Shown: piece after piece, positions 54,234 through 64,000 of the stretch | Position numbering within the stretch: position 1 is the stretch's first letter | How the letters are laid out: the number at the start of each line of letters is the position of its first letter | Assembly: GCA_022575985.1 (NCBI GenBank) | Contig: JAKSXM010000272.1 | Location: 3,534,001 to 3,598,000, forward strand | Length of the DNA stretch: 64,000 nt | Source: Anagrus nilaparvatae | Taxonomy: Eukaryota > Arthropoda > Insecta > Hymenoptera > Mymaridae | Reading direction: 5' to 3' | Notes under the pieces: generated by a model | Database searches by the model: none | Seen by the model: only the letters and a program-made list of their open reading frames with translations | What the model was told of the DNA's origin: nothing | Made by a program: the position numbers and the translations under genes

Positions 54234-54972
54234 GTAAATCTATTAGAAATTTCTATTTCACGATGATTTTCAGAGATATTGACATGAATAATTTCTTGAA
54301 CAGATGTATTATCGGTTTTAGACAACACAGCTTTATTAATTTCAGAACCGAAAAATTCAAGTTTGCCAAATTTGCCAGTTTTTACTAATTCTTTATCTTT
54401 TGCTTGAATTTCTAATATTTTATAATGGCTAGAATTTTTATTAGGGTTCAAATTATATGTATTTTTTGAGTTAAAAGAATTTGTCTCAGTATTATCAGTA
54501 ATTGTAGAATAAGTTCTCTTAGGACTCCTGCTTTTATTTATATTCGTAGAATTAAGTGTTTCTGAATTTTTTATGCACTTATTAATTACTGTTTGGCTTA
54601 AAGTTAAGTTTTGCAAAGGTTTAAATTCCGGGCAACTTTTTACAATATTTTTACTTTTTTTTTTGTTGTTGTAGATTTTTGAATTACTATTTCTCCACCA
54701 ACATCACTTACTATTTTATTATTTATTTTTTTGTTTTGATTAAAAGAATTATTTGGTAAACTTTTGGAAATATCAAGGCGCTTGTAATTTGAATTTAAAT
54801 TTATATCTTTACAAAAAATACTATTATCTAAAACAATAATTTTATTTGGTATTTCAGTTTGCGATCCAGATAAAGAGTAAGTTCTTTTACAGATGTACTC
54901 ATTTTTAATAATATTAACTACTTTTGTTGTTTCAGAATTAATTTTAATACTACTTTGTTTATTCTGATTCAT
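54179..54972 (-). pseudogene. disordered N-terminal region of protease-helitron ORF
   Basis: Two blocks, 54972-54640 (ATG MNQNKQSS) and 54616-54179, both Asn/Ser/Lys/Thr-rich with no domain. They are separated by a stop after a poly-Lys run (a T run on the plus strand near 54655 is a likely slippage site). If all breaks from 54972 to 46981 are mutations, the ancestral product was one protein of roughly 2,650 residues. Confidence 0.5.
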
Positions 54973-55379
54973 AATTACTTAAATTTATCATTAATCTAAA
55001 TTTAATCATTAAAAATAACTATATTAAAAATAAATTATACAAATAATTTAGAATTACAAAATGTCATTCAGGATCAAAAGAAAAAAATTCTGAAGCTAAG
55101 AACAAAAAAACAAGTAGTAATTTAACTTAGTAACCATCTTCTCTTTTTTGAAATATTTTTTTATAAAACTTGCATCTAAAAATACTGTACAATGAATTTT
55201 GCAATATAAGCAATCATAAAAATTTTTTGTTTTATACAAACGAATTCTTTTTCTCGATAAGATCCCTTAAAATGCAGAAGAAAGATATTCTAAAAAAAAG
55301 TCAATTTCAAAGGCTTCAAAAAATTATAGGTTCTGATTGATTCTCTAGTTCTAATGGAGAAAGTAAAAAAATTTAACTG
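54973..55379. other. 5' flank of protease-helitron, no gene
   Basis: AT-rich. A TC-type 5' terminus of the helitron should be here, but several TC dinucleotides preceded by A exist and none could be chosen. Confidence 0.4.
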
Positions 55380-55672
55380 AGTACGTATAAGTTAGTGCCA
55401 AATCAAGTAATTCCAATTGTGACAGTAAAATTTAATCATATTTTTTAGGTATTACACTTTTCAAACAAATTTTCAAAAAATTTTATATATTCTAAAAATA
55501 GTAAAAATTAAATATCTCCAAAAGTAAGAAAGCTGAGTCACAAAACTATAGCCTATGTTATCCGAATACTTTTATTCTTTATTATGACACTGGTTTCATG
55601 TCAAGTGTTTCGCCAGTTCTTGAGTCATTAGGGTACAGACAGACAGACAGACAAATAAATTTTCAAATATAT
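55380..55672 (-). mobile_element. fragment of second helitron-like family
   Basis: Carries the block AAATATCTCCAAAAGTA...GCCTATGT, the CTGGTTTCATGTCAA...GTTCTTGAGTCATTAGGGTACAGACAGACAG tail and AAATAAATTTTCAAATATATATAG. The same tail is at 31980-32095. Confidence 0.55.
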
Positions 55673-55673
55673 A

Positions 55674-55722
55674 TAGTACTAGGGGGCAAGCCCCCTGCGC
55701 GCTAAAGCGCGCCAACCCCCTC
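55674..55722 (-). other. helitron 3' terminal hairpins and CTAG
   Basis: Two adjacent GC-rich palindromes followed by CTAG, inserted before TACTATATATA. Helitron transposition uses such a hairpin near CTRR as an end signal. Confidence 0.75.
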
Positions 55723-56761
55723 AGGTCATTTTATTTTCAATTTTAGTCAAGATACCCATTTTTTCATAAAATTAATAATATATTTACTTTTATAATGCTA
55801 ATTTTATAAAGTATTTCAAGAATCATTATTGATGGCTTGCTGTTAATTTTTATGATACATTTTACTTACATTTTGGCTGAAAGTATTTAATTTCAATTTT
55901 GTAACTAATTATTGATTATTGGTTGTAACAAATATGACCAACTTCAGGTATATTACTAATTGTTAAAATTTTTAAATTAAAGCATTTTTAAGTATAAAAA
56001 AGAAACAAATAATTATTTATTTGTTAGACCAGCGTATTTATTATTAATATAATCAAAATTATGTATACAAAATTATGTAGTCGCAGAAGTATAAATTATT
56101 TATCATTGTAATTAAAAATAAGCAATTTATAAATTTAATTAATTGATAGCTTGTGTTTCTATCCATCCGATGCATAATCTATCAAATTTTCAATATTTTG
56201 CTTTGTTTACCTCTCAAAATATCATTTTTTCAACTTGAAAAAAAATTTTTTTTCTACACTTTTACTTTAGTAGATCAAAATTTTGATCCGAGAAAGTCTC
56301 AATTTTTTAATGGCCTTTAGTTCCTAGTTTACGTCAGATAAAAAATTTAAATAAGTATATTTAAGTAGGTTTAAATTAAGTCATTTATTAATCATTTTTG
56401 AGGTTCGATATGAAACAAAATTATTTTTAAATCTATAGATTTATATATAAAAATAAAATTCGCAAAAAATATATGCAACAATTTTTGAATAAATTTATAG
56501 TAAAACTTTTTGTAGACTTTTTGTAAATGCTGATTAATTTTTTAAACTCCCTAAATATGAGTATTGAAATATTTAATTTTTAATTATGTACAATCTAATT
56601 ATCCACTTTTCGAAAGCATAAAATTACAGGCTATTTACGTTACAAGGTATATAAGTTGACACTTTTCGCGTTTGAAAATATTATAGTGGTCAGTCAAAAA
56701 AAGTTACGATCGCTAGTGATTTTTTTTTTATTTAACAGGATCGATAGAAAAATTTAGTTTT
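55723..56761. other. 3' untranslated region of helitron
   Basis: AT-rich, no ORF. AATAAA-like signals on the minus strand are present but none is distinctive. Confidence 0.5.
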
Positions 56762-59700
56762 TTACATGTACATTTCCTTGTATACATAATTTTTTATTTT
56801 TCTAGTGGAAATAGTTTCATTCTTATTAAGAAAAACTTTTAATCCATCTTCTGATCTAACTCTAGAAAGAGCAACGTATAACTGACCATGAGTAAAAACG
56901 TCTCTACGAAGATCTATGCCAATTTTTTTGAAAGTCTGACCTTGAGACTTGTTGATGGTCATTGCAAAGGCTAATTTTATGGGAAATTGTCGTCTTTTAA
57001 ATGTGAAAGGATAATCATTTTCGCAGTACAAAACAATACGATTTAAAAAAATAATTTCTGTAGCATTATCTCCTGTAAGTATTTCACATTTAAGCAAATG
57101 ATTTGAAAAATCAATAATTCTCAGACGAGTTCCGTTACATAAGCCTTCTTTGATACTAATATTTCGTGTTAACATAACTATAGCATGTTTTCGCAGTTTT
57201 AGTTCATACGGTGGTAAACAGGAGGGAGATAATGAATTTAAGTATTCTGGTAATAAAGCTTCCGACATATCACCATTATCGTCACAATTATCTACACTAT
57301 CAATACTGGTATAAATATGTTCTGTTGTCTCATCTAGTAAATTAACTACGTTCTTATTTATTTGATCAACATCAACATTTCTTGCAGATAAAATCGCACA
57401 ATGAGATAATTCTTTGAAATTTTCATTTCTGATAATATCAGCATAAACATATTGTTCAATGCTCATATTTGATTTGGCTATAAATTTTTCTGGTAACTGT
57501 ATGTTGTCTTGATTATCATTCGTGGCCCCATCACCAACTTTCAGCAAATAATTTGAAAATTCTACTTCATTAGGTTGTACTCTCATATTTTTAGTTAGTT
57601 TAAAGTGTTTAAAATTACTCCACAAATAACTATATTTTATAGAAAGATCCGTAATTTCACTCCGTGTTCCTCCTATTTTTACAGGTAGTAATTGTCTAAA
57701 ATCTCCTCCTAAAATAAATATTTTTCCCCCGAAAGGTAAATCATTGTTCATAAAATCTCGTAAAGCTCTGTCTACAATTTCTAAAGTATATTTGGGAGCC
57801 ATGGGTGCTTCATCCCATATAAAAACATCTGTTTCTCTTAATAATTGAGCTTCTTTTGATTGTACTTTTATATTTGATGTTGAGTCTGAATAAGTAGGAA
57901 CAGGGATGCCAAAAGTTTTATGTACAGTTTTACCCAGTGGAAGTAATATGGCAGCAATTCCAGTGTAGGCCATTGAACAAACTTTTTTATTTTCGGATTT
58001 TAATAAATGATAAAGTGTGGTATAAACAAAAGTTTTCCCGGATCCTCCTGGGCCTTCAATAAAATAATAAAGAGGGAGATCAGGATTTTTTTTGTATGCA
58101 GATTGTAAGACCATGTTTACAAATTCTTTTTGTTCATCATTAAGTACATTATATTGTTGATCACCTTTTGCTTTGTGTTCTTGAGGTGATAAACCGTCTT
58201 CGTTTTCGAAAATGATTTCAACAGTTTGTTCCATTGTTGGAAAATCAGATAACGATCGACCTTCAGCAATCAGCATGTTACTAATATCAGCATAAGCTTT
58301 TTTTTCTGCTACCAATAATGAATTTTTTTTTGCGAAGTCTTCAGCCATAAAATTTTTAAATTCCAACCATAATTCTTCTGGGCGTAGTGGTTGACAATGA
58401 ATTAAAATTCGAACAAATAAATGTCGAAGACTTTTTGGCATCATCCACAGGCTTGCTTCTCGTAAAGCATTCCTCCATTCTTCATCGTCTTCTACAAGTC
58501 CTAAAGCTAAACAAGTAGCCACAAAGGTCGGATATTCAACTCCATTAACAGTTCTTAAATCAACAAAACTTTTTGCTCCTCGTACATGCAACAACAATAC
58601 TCTTAAATGAAATAACTCAATTTGTGTTGGGCTAATTGAGTACATTCTTCCAATAACACCAATATTGTTTTTTCTTTTTTCCCATCGCAATACATTATTG
58701 CCTGGTGTTTTCTTAAAGACATAATGATTTGGAATATCAGGATATAAATATTGTCTAGCATCTGGATCTCTTTCATTTAGAGCAAAATAATCAATTAACA
58801 TTGTTTTTTTATTTAAAGCTTCTTGGATTTCTTCGTCATTACCATCGGTTTCAATAATTAGATTTTGCTGATTAGGTAAATGTACTGGTAATCGCGTTAT
58901 ACTGTGACTTTTTTCTTGCAAACTTTTTCCAAAAATACGCCAACATGCTTCAGTGGGACCAACGTATCTAGTTTTAATAAAGTGTTCAATTTCATCATGT
59001 TCTATTATGTTATCATCTGAATTTTTTTCGTTTAAAGATATAGATGCCGCATCATGACCTTTGTAAATATATTTATAAATGTATTTAACGGATTTTATAC
59101 TTGAAACTGCTACAACATTTATATGACAGTCAAAAGTCAATAATAACTCTGGGTTATATGGGACAACGTGCCTGTTGTCTACAATATAATTGTTTCTTTT
59201 TTCATAAGTAATTCCTGTGTTTCGGCGTCTATATAAAGGGTATCCACCTGCATCCATTATAGTTTCATTTTGGAAATCCATAGGATAACGTTTTGAACAT
59301 TTTCCATTTACTTTACACCAATCTCCACATGGGCCGTGAATCATATGAGTTAATACAGCGTTATGCAATCGTAAATTTTCTTGTGGAGATGGTATTTCCG
59401 CACTTATATATTTGTTAACGATAGCAGGTGTTGTGAGTTTAAACTGTGGTTTTAAAGTTATTAATAAATGTATGTGTGGCAATCCACGTTTTTGAAATTC
59501 AATAACATACACATAAGCTAACAGTCCACCAAAGAAATATTTTTTTTTAATCATTCGAATTAATTCATCTTTTTTTTCGTTAAAAACCCGGGCCACTAAA
59601 TCTGGGCGATCTGCAGCGGTTTGACCTGGCAGTAAATTTTCTTGTATTTCTGGCCAATTCGGATTACACGTCATTGTTAAAAAGATATCTGGTTTTCCAA

Positions 59701-61156
59701 ATTTCCTCACGATTCTCATACTATCTTGGTAATTTTGTGTCATATACCGTGGAGAACCAATAAATGTTGATGGTAAAATAACGACTTTTCCAACACGACC
59801 ATTGGAATTTGTAGCTTTATTTTCTAAATGATCAATCAAACCCTGATATGTCTCAGCTCTTAATTTTTTTTGATTATCTTTAACATACTGAATCTTATCT
59901 TGTTGCATTTTAACATAATTATCTACAGTCCATTGCTGAGTTAATCTACGAGCAAGGAGAATTGGGTTGAATTCGTTAGGTCTAATTGCCAATTTATATT
60001 TTAAATAGGCGCAACGGGAAACTCTTCGATTTGTATTTAATCGTTTCAAGTTTCCATTCCAACCTTGATTTCCGTACGGATAAAGCAAAGGATATATCCA
60101 AGGCTCAACATTTGGATTCATTGAACTAACATATTTTAATGTTTTGGTATTAATATTTTTAATTGCAACGTAAGACTCAGGAATTTCACCGTCAGCTGTA
60201 GTAGTAAAAACTGCAGCAACCTCATTAGATCTTTGGAAATTAAAGCGTCTTTCATCCATTCCTGGTTTTAAATTAAATAATAGTTGTATTTCTGGGGCTG
60301 ACCTAAGTCCATCATTATTCTTTGATAATATTTTTTCTTGTTCCTTGATAGCTTCATTCATCATTTGATATGACTGAGCGAAAATGTTATGTTCTCTCAT
60401 TAATTCGTCTAAGGTTTTTAGGAGGTCAAGATCTAGATCTGAATTTAGTTTTTCATTTTTTCTATGCTTTAAAGCTTCTTCAGGATCTGTAAAAAAAAGT
60501 TGACCAAAGGAAGGGCTTTCGTTAACTTCAGGATGTAAAGCGGTGTTTATTCTGTTATAAATTTGGCCATGCACAATAAAACAATAAGGACCTGGCCTTT
60601 TTTTTGAAAAATCTACATGATTAGTTTTAAATGATGCAAATGCAACTGAGCTGTTATATTTACGAATACGGTTAAAAAAAATGTTAGATTTTTCATGAGA
60701 GCCATTAAATAATGATTCAAGAACTTTAGGAAATTTTGGAAAAGGTTCCAATTTGACGCCTCCATGGGAGCAGCAGTCATTAAATGATAATCCTTTATTA
60801 GTGACTTTTTCAGTTTCAAAGTGCATAGCATTGCAATGAATGCAACGGGCATTCATAGGGCCTAGATAATGCTGGGTTACAGATATATTAGTGAAATCAA
60901 TTTCCTGACTATTTACAAAATTTTCCTCCAATTGCAAATTTTGCCGGTTGATTGAATTTTGACGTTTTTGTCTTTGAGCTAAATTTATTTGCTGACGACG
61001 TTTTTCTTTCATTTCTTCTGGGGTTGGTCTGTTTAAAGAATTGTTAGCTCTTAAACGCTCTTGTCGGCGATTTTTAGATTGAAGATTTCGTTCTCGACGG
61101 GATCGTTCAAATTCTTCTTGCTCTTCAGGAGTACGGTTTACTTTTCGGCGACCCAT
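56762..61156 (-). CDS. helitron Rep-helicase, 1464 codons, uninterrupted
   Basis: Rolling-circle transposase. Residues: basic N-terminus (1-65); CIHC with a later CCSH zinc-like motif (105-131); helitron N-terminal domain; WIYPLLYPYGNQGW (about 353-366); FLTMTCNPNWPE (about 492); HUH motif GLPHIHLLITL with His561 and His563; CGDWC and CSKRYP; Tyr motif KYIYKYIYKG (691-700). The PIF1-type helicase has GPGGSGKT (1035-1042), FIWDEAPMAP (1112-1121), GGDFRQLLPV (1150-1159), INKSQGQT (about 1405) and GQLYVALSRVR. Length and order match animal Helitron-type RepHel. All key residues are present and no stop is seen over 4.4 kb in AT-rich DNA, so it is young or under selection. ATG 61156 follows an A-rich leader. 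No protease or other extra domain, unlike its neighbour. Confidence 0.95.
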   Translation of the reverse strand: MGRRKVNRTPEEQEEFERSRRERNLQSKNRRQERLRANNSLNRPTPEEMKEKRRQQINLAQRQKRQNSINRQNLQLEENFVNSQEIDFTNISVTQHYLGPMNARCIHCNAMHFETEKVTNKGLSFNDCCSHGGVKLEPFPKFPKVLESLFNGSHEKSNIFFNRIRKYNSSVAFASFKTNHVDFSKKRPGPYCFIVHGQIYNRINTALHPEVNESPSFGQLFFTDPEEALKHRKNEKLNSDLDLDLLKTLDELMREHNIFAQSYQMMNEAIKEQEKILSKNNDGLRSAPEIQLLFNLKPGMDERRFNFQRSNEVAAVFTTTADGEIPESYVAIKNINTKTLKYVSSMNPNVEPWIYPLLYPYGNQGWNGNLKRLNTNRRVSRCAYLKYKLAIRPNEFNPILLARRLTQQWTVDNYVKMQQDKIQYVKDNQKKLRAETYQGLIDHLENKATNSNGRVGKVVILPSTFIGSPRYMTQNYQDSMRIVRKFGKPDIFLTMTCNPNWPEIQENLLPGQTAADRPDLVARVFNEKKDELIRMIKKKYFFGGLLAYVYVIEFQKRGLPHIHLLITLKPQFKLTTPAIVNKYISAEIPSPQENLRLHNAVLTHMIHGPCGDWCKVNGKCSKRYPMDFQNETIMDAGGYPLYRRRNTGITYEKRNNYIVDNRHVVPYNPELLLTFDCHINVVAVSSIKSVKYIYKYIYKGHDAASISLNEKNSDDNIIEHDEIEHFIKTRYVGPTEACWRIFGKSLQEKSHSITRLPVHLPNQQNLIIETDGNDEEIQEALNKKTMLIDYFALNERDPDARQYLYPDIPNHYVFKKTPGNNVLRWEKRKNNIGVIGRMYSISPTQIELFHLRVLLLHVRGAKSFVDLRTVNGVEYPTFVATCLALGLVEDDEEWRNALREASLWMMPKSLRHLFVRILIHCQPLRPEELWLEFKNFMAEDFAKKNSLLVAEKKAYADISNMLIAEGRSLSDFPTMEQTVEIIFENEDGLSPQEHKAKGDQQYNVLNDEQKEFVNMVLQSAYKKNPDLPLYYFIEGPGGSGKTFVYTTLYHLLKSENKKVCSMAYTGIAAILLPLGKTVHKTFGIPVPTYSDSTSNIKVQSKEAQLLRETDVFIWDEAPMAPKYTLEIVDRALRDFMNNDLPFGGKIFILGGDFRQLLPVKIGGTRSEITDLSIKYSYLWSNFKHFKLTKNMRVQPNEVEFSNYLLKVGDGATNDNQDNIQLPEKFIAKSNMSIEQYVYADIIRNENFKELSHCAILSARNVDVDQINKNVVNLLDETTEHIYTSIDSVDNCDDNGDMSEALLPEYLNSLSPSCLPPYELKLRKHAIVMLTRNISIKEGLCNGTRLRIIDFSNHLLKCEILTGDNATEIIFLNRIVLYCENDYPFTFKRRQFPIKLAFAMTINKSQGQTFKKIGIDLRRDVFTHGQLYVALSRVRSEDGLKVFLNKNETISTRKIKNYVYKEMYM

Positions 61157-62595
61157 TTCAATTTTTTTTTCTTATAAAAATGTGAATATATAATAAATTT
61201 TTTAATTTAAGAAAGCAATTAAGATTTGAATTACTTTTTCCCAATAAATAAATTTATAAATTTATTTTAAATTATATTATTTAAATTCTAATTTGGTAAA
61301 TTGTGAAGTAGAAAATATATTTCTGCGTATCAATAAAAATAATTTTAACAGACAGTAATTTTCTTTTATTATGAATGGATAAAAGATACGAAATATTTTG
61401 AGTTTATATTTAAAAATTATTTATTTATATAGGTGGAGTGATTTAAGAAGTTATTTAAATAATTTTAAAATTCTCTAATTTGAAATAAATTTATTTTTGT
61501 AATATTTTACTCTGATAAAAAAGGGTATTAATTTTGATATTCTTTTTATTTAACAATAAGAGTTAATTGAAAATTTGCAATTAATATGTTGAAAAAATAA
61601 AAATATTTTTAAAAAGCTGATATAACTGATAACTAACTTTCAAATTGAAATAAAATGTTTTAATAAAAATATCTAACAAAAAAAAAATTGCCAGTTACAA
61701 AAAATTTTTTTTAACAAAAGTAAAATAAATCTTAAAAATTTTAAAAGCCGTATATTCTCATACATTTAACAGGATAAGTTAGGTTAAAAATAAATTTTAT
61801 GTTTTTTTTTTAAAATAAATTTGCCTTTAAGCCTTTATTAAATGAGTACAAATAACATTAAAAATTTAGATTTTGTACTAAAATATATTTCTTTCGTGTC
61901 AGTATTTAAGAAAATATATATTTTATTATTGAATTCTTAACTTTACAAACAAATCAACCATCTGTCATCAATACTTTTGTATAGGTTATGTAAGGTTTAA
62001 AAGTTTTATCATAAGTACGTATATCAATATGTGTTAAGTACAATGTGCTTATTAATTCACCCTCATCATCATCATAATCATCATCATCTATATCAATATT
62101 TTATTTTTTGTAATATCAAGAATAAAATATTTTAGAGCAGAATGAATTCTGAAATATCTGCTGATATAATTATGGAGCTTTTGGTTCAAATTATTTATGT
62201 AAATCAAATGTGCGCTGAAAAGAATAAAAATTAAATAGACGTGATATATTTTTTACCTTATATACATAATAAAAAATACATACATTTATTTATTTCTTTA
62301 GTTTTACAATTCCTTGAAATAAATTGGCTATGTCATTGAAACTACCCTTTATGTATAGCTGAAAATAAATAAACAAATATAAAATGCATTGTAAAAAAAT
62401 GCTTATGACTGTTTTATAATCCTAAAATATTTTAAGGCTGGTTCTTTAAGGCTGGTTGCAGACGGAGCGCTTTAAACTACTCAATATATTTTAAACAGAG
62501 GTTTCAGATAACTTCGAAGTTTATTAACTAATATTATATCAAAATTGCAATTTTTATTTTTATAAATTTATAACCGGTTTGTGTAACTACACAAC
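61157..62595. other. AT-rich 5' region, no gene
   Basis: Contains a CAT/CATCAT repeat near 62062-62090 and long A/T runs. The 5' end and promoter of the intact helitron lie here. Confidence 0.45.
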
Positions 62596-62602
62596 CAACG
62601 AG

Positions 62603-63057
62603 CATGGAACATGTTCACTCATAACTGTAATAAATCCAAAAACCGAAATTACAATAAATCCTGAAATATAAATTATGCCATAAACCTAAAGTCCATAAAC
62701 TTAAAGTATTCTAAGTTTTTGTTGTTATCAAGGTCTGACTCCCACTTCAAATTATTCTAAGTCCCTAAATCGAAAATATTCTAAGTCCATTTCACCCCCC
62801 CCCTAAAAACGTCACTTTTTCACCCCCCCCTAAAAGCGTCAATTTTTGACCCCCCCCTAAAAGCATCAATTTTTCACCCCCCCTAGAAACGTCAATTTTT
62901 GACCCCCCCCCCCCCTAAAAACGTCAATTTTTGACCCCCCCCCCCTAAAAACGTCAATTTTTGACCCCCCCCCCCTAAAAACGTCAATTTTTCACCCCCC
63001 CCCCCCTGCCGAGCCAAACTTTTTCAAATACCCCATCCAATGAACATGTTCCATGTT
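62603..63057. repeat. short inverted repeat framing a C-rich minisatellite
   Basis: CATGGAACATGTTCA at 62603-62620 and TGAACATGTTCCATG at about 63041-63055 are inverted copies (each itself contains the palindrome GAACATGTTC). Between them lies CTAAGT-rich sequence with TATTCTAAGT repeats (62706-62790) and the minisatellite. It may be a small DNA element. Confidence 0.5.
62795..63007. repeat. C-rich minisatellite, about 7 units of 27-33 bp
   Basis: The unit is close to CGTCAATTTTTGACCCCCC(C)nTAAAAA. The C run varies from 7 to 14 and TTTTTCA alternates with TTTTTGA. GTCAATTTTTGAC is itself a palindrome, so single strands could fold. Confidence 0.9.
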
Positions 63058-64000
63058 GATATACTTTGTAATATTCAATCTACTCAAAAAAGAAAAGTCT
63101 GCAGGTACCCGGCCTATTATAGTAATATTTATTTAGCATCCGAAAAGTTATCAAAAAAATCACTGATTTCAGTTTATAATAAAAAATAAAAATATATAAT
63201 TATATACCGAGATTAATTATTGGCTGTAAAATTGGTTGAATTCAACTTAAGCAGAAGTATTGTAGCCAAAGAAAATTTACAGCAACTTGGTGCATCTACT
63301 TGATTAATAGCCAGCAAATTTTCTTTTATTATTAACGAAGTAATGACGCTGAATTTTAATTCATCAAATTAAAAAAAAAGAACAGGAAAGAAATCCCTGA
63401 ATGACAAGATTTTTCTTTACATATGTGATAATCACCAAGAACTAATTAGGAAGGAAATTAATATATTAAAAGTAATGAATTTTGATCTTGGAATCCCACT
63501 GTGATACAGATTTCTTCAACGATATATGTTAGAGTTGGTAAACAAATGGAATTTAACTCAATTATTTAGAAAAATGTATAAAATACATAATTTAAACACA
63601 TTAATAAGTAATTAGTCTCAGCAATTACTATCAATGATTCCTAAAATCTAATTATATTTTCCAGTTTACAAATTTTTACCTAATCATTTATTTATTTTCT
63701 ACAATTATTGCAGGTGTATCTTGTTCTGAAAGTATTGGAGCAAAGTTCTAGCTCCAGAAGAAAAAATTATTGTAGAATCCACTTCTTAAAGAAGTAAAGA
63801 ATATACCACCGTTTAATAAATCTTTAAAAAATTTGATGTCGAAGAAAAATCAAGTACATCTTTAATTAAATTATTTCCATCTGTATTTGTAATTAATGAT
63901 ATTGTTCAAAAAGTTGACTTGTTAATAAATTAAGCGAAACAAAAACAGGGAGTTTCATAAAATATAACAAATTATGCATATTTACAGGTGCCCACTTCTT
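63058..64000. other. AT-rich end of window, possible exon remnants
   Basis: Mostly non-coding. ACAATTATTGCAG at 63702-63714 is a good acceptor followed by GTGTATCTTGTTCTGAAAG. At 63820-63935 a coding-like stretch (EEKSSTSLIKLFPSVFVIND) ends in TAA with a frame change just upstream. It is too broken to name; it could be a decayed gene end. Confidence 0.3.

Larger units (their letters stand above)
55674..61190 (-). mobile_element. helitron with intact Rep-helicase
   Basis: On the minus strand the coding region is followed by about 1.1 kb of AT-rich 3' sequence (56761-55730) and then two stems, GCGCGC...GCGCGC and GGGGGCTTGCCCCC, directly before CTAG and T (55674-55677). This is the canonical helitron 3' end. 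The 5' end beyond 61156 could not be fixed, so the right coordinate is a minimum. Confidence 0.75.

Noticed and set aside
54131..54388. 85-codon plus ORF opposite the Ulp1-like domain
   Set aside because: Antisense shadow of the protease-helitron coding region.

Overview
The window looks like a transposon-dense piece of an AT-rich insect genome. The evidence is spliceosomal introns, animal-type retroelements, eukaryotic helitrons and an insect-style Polinton/Maverick. A hymenopteran is my guess, from overall character only. I see no rRNA, tRNA, CRISPR or bacterial operon. Almost everything recognisable is mobile DNA, in successive layers of insertion; at least one host gene, a small EB-module-like membrane protein, is broken by a retroposon.

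Layout. About 1.1-19.9 kb is a decayed Polinton/Maverick: an unknown ORF and protein-primed DNA polymerase B on +; integrase C-terminus with chromodomain, coiled-coil protein, a capsid-region ORF and packaging ATPase on -; a phospholipase A2-like protein and a protease remnant on +. It carries nonsense codons, frameshifts, deletions and three insertions. The largest insertion is a young Ty1/copia element (7074-14879, - strand, 265-bp LTRs with 5 differences, TCATT target duplication) with a candidate spliced gag leader exon. The host EB-like gene (20363-22390, +) is split by a 5'-truncated R1-like LINE with a 13-bp target duplication.

From 22.4 to 46.7 kb lie satellites and tandem arrays, a PIF1 helicase relic, non-autonomous helitron-like elements (two copies of about 747 bp with the same ends), a palindromic MITE, a LINE with a near-complete reverse transcriptase, a gypsy relic, a few exon-like segments, an odd GC-richer cassette between two terminator-like hairpins (41.5-41.9 kb), a second R1-like LINE, a 19-bp minisatellite and a 1.6-kb foldback element.

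From 46.9 to 55.0 kb lies a decayed - strand helitron of unusual design. In coding order it has a disordered N-terminus, Ulp1-like (C48) protease, USP-like (C19) deubiquitinase, Cys-rich linker, HUH Rep, PIF1 helicase, and a second USP-like domain whose Cys-box position reads Ser. Immediately next (55.7 to beyond 61.2 kb) is a second, different helitron with one uninterrupted 1464-codon Rep-helicase ORF. The last 3 kb is AT-rich with a C-rich minisatellite.

How they relate. The intact Rep-helicase at 56.8-61.2 kb, or relatives elsewhere, is a plausible source of mobility for the non-autonomous elements with CTAG-plus-hairpin ends. The protease-bearing helitron is the best candidate for an under-described system. 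All family assignments come from motifs read by eye.
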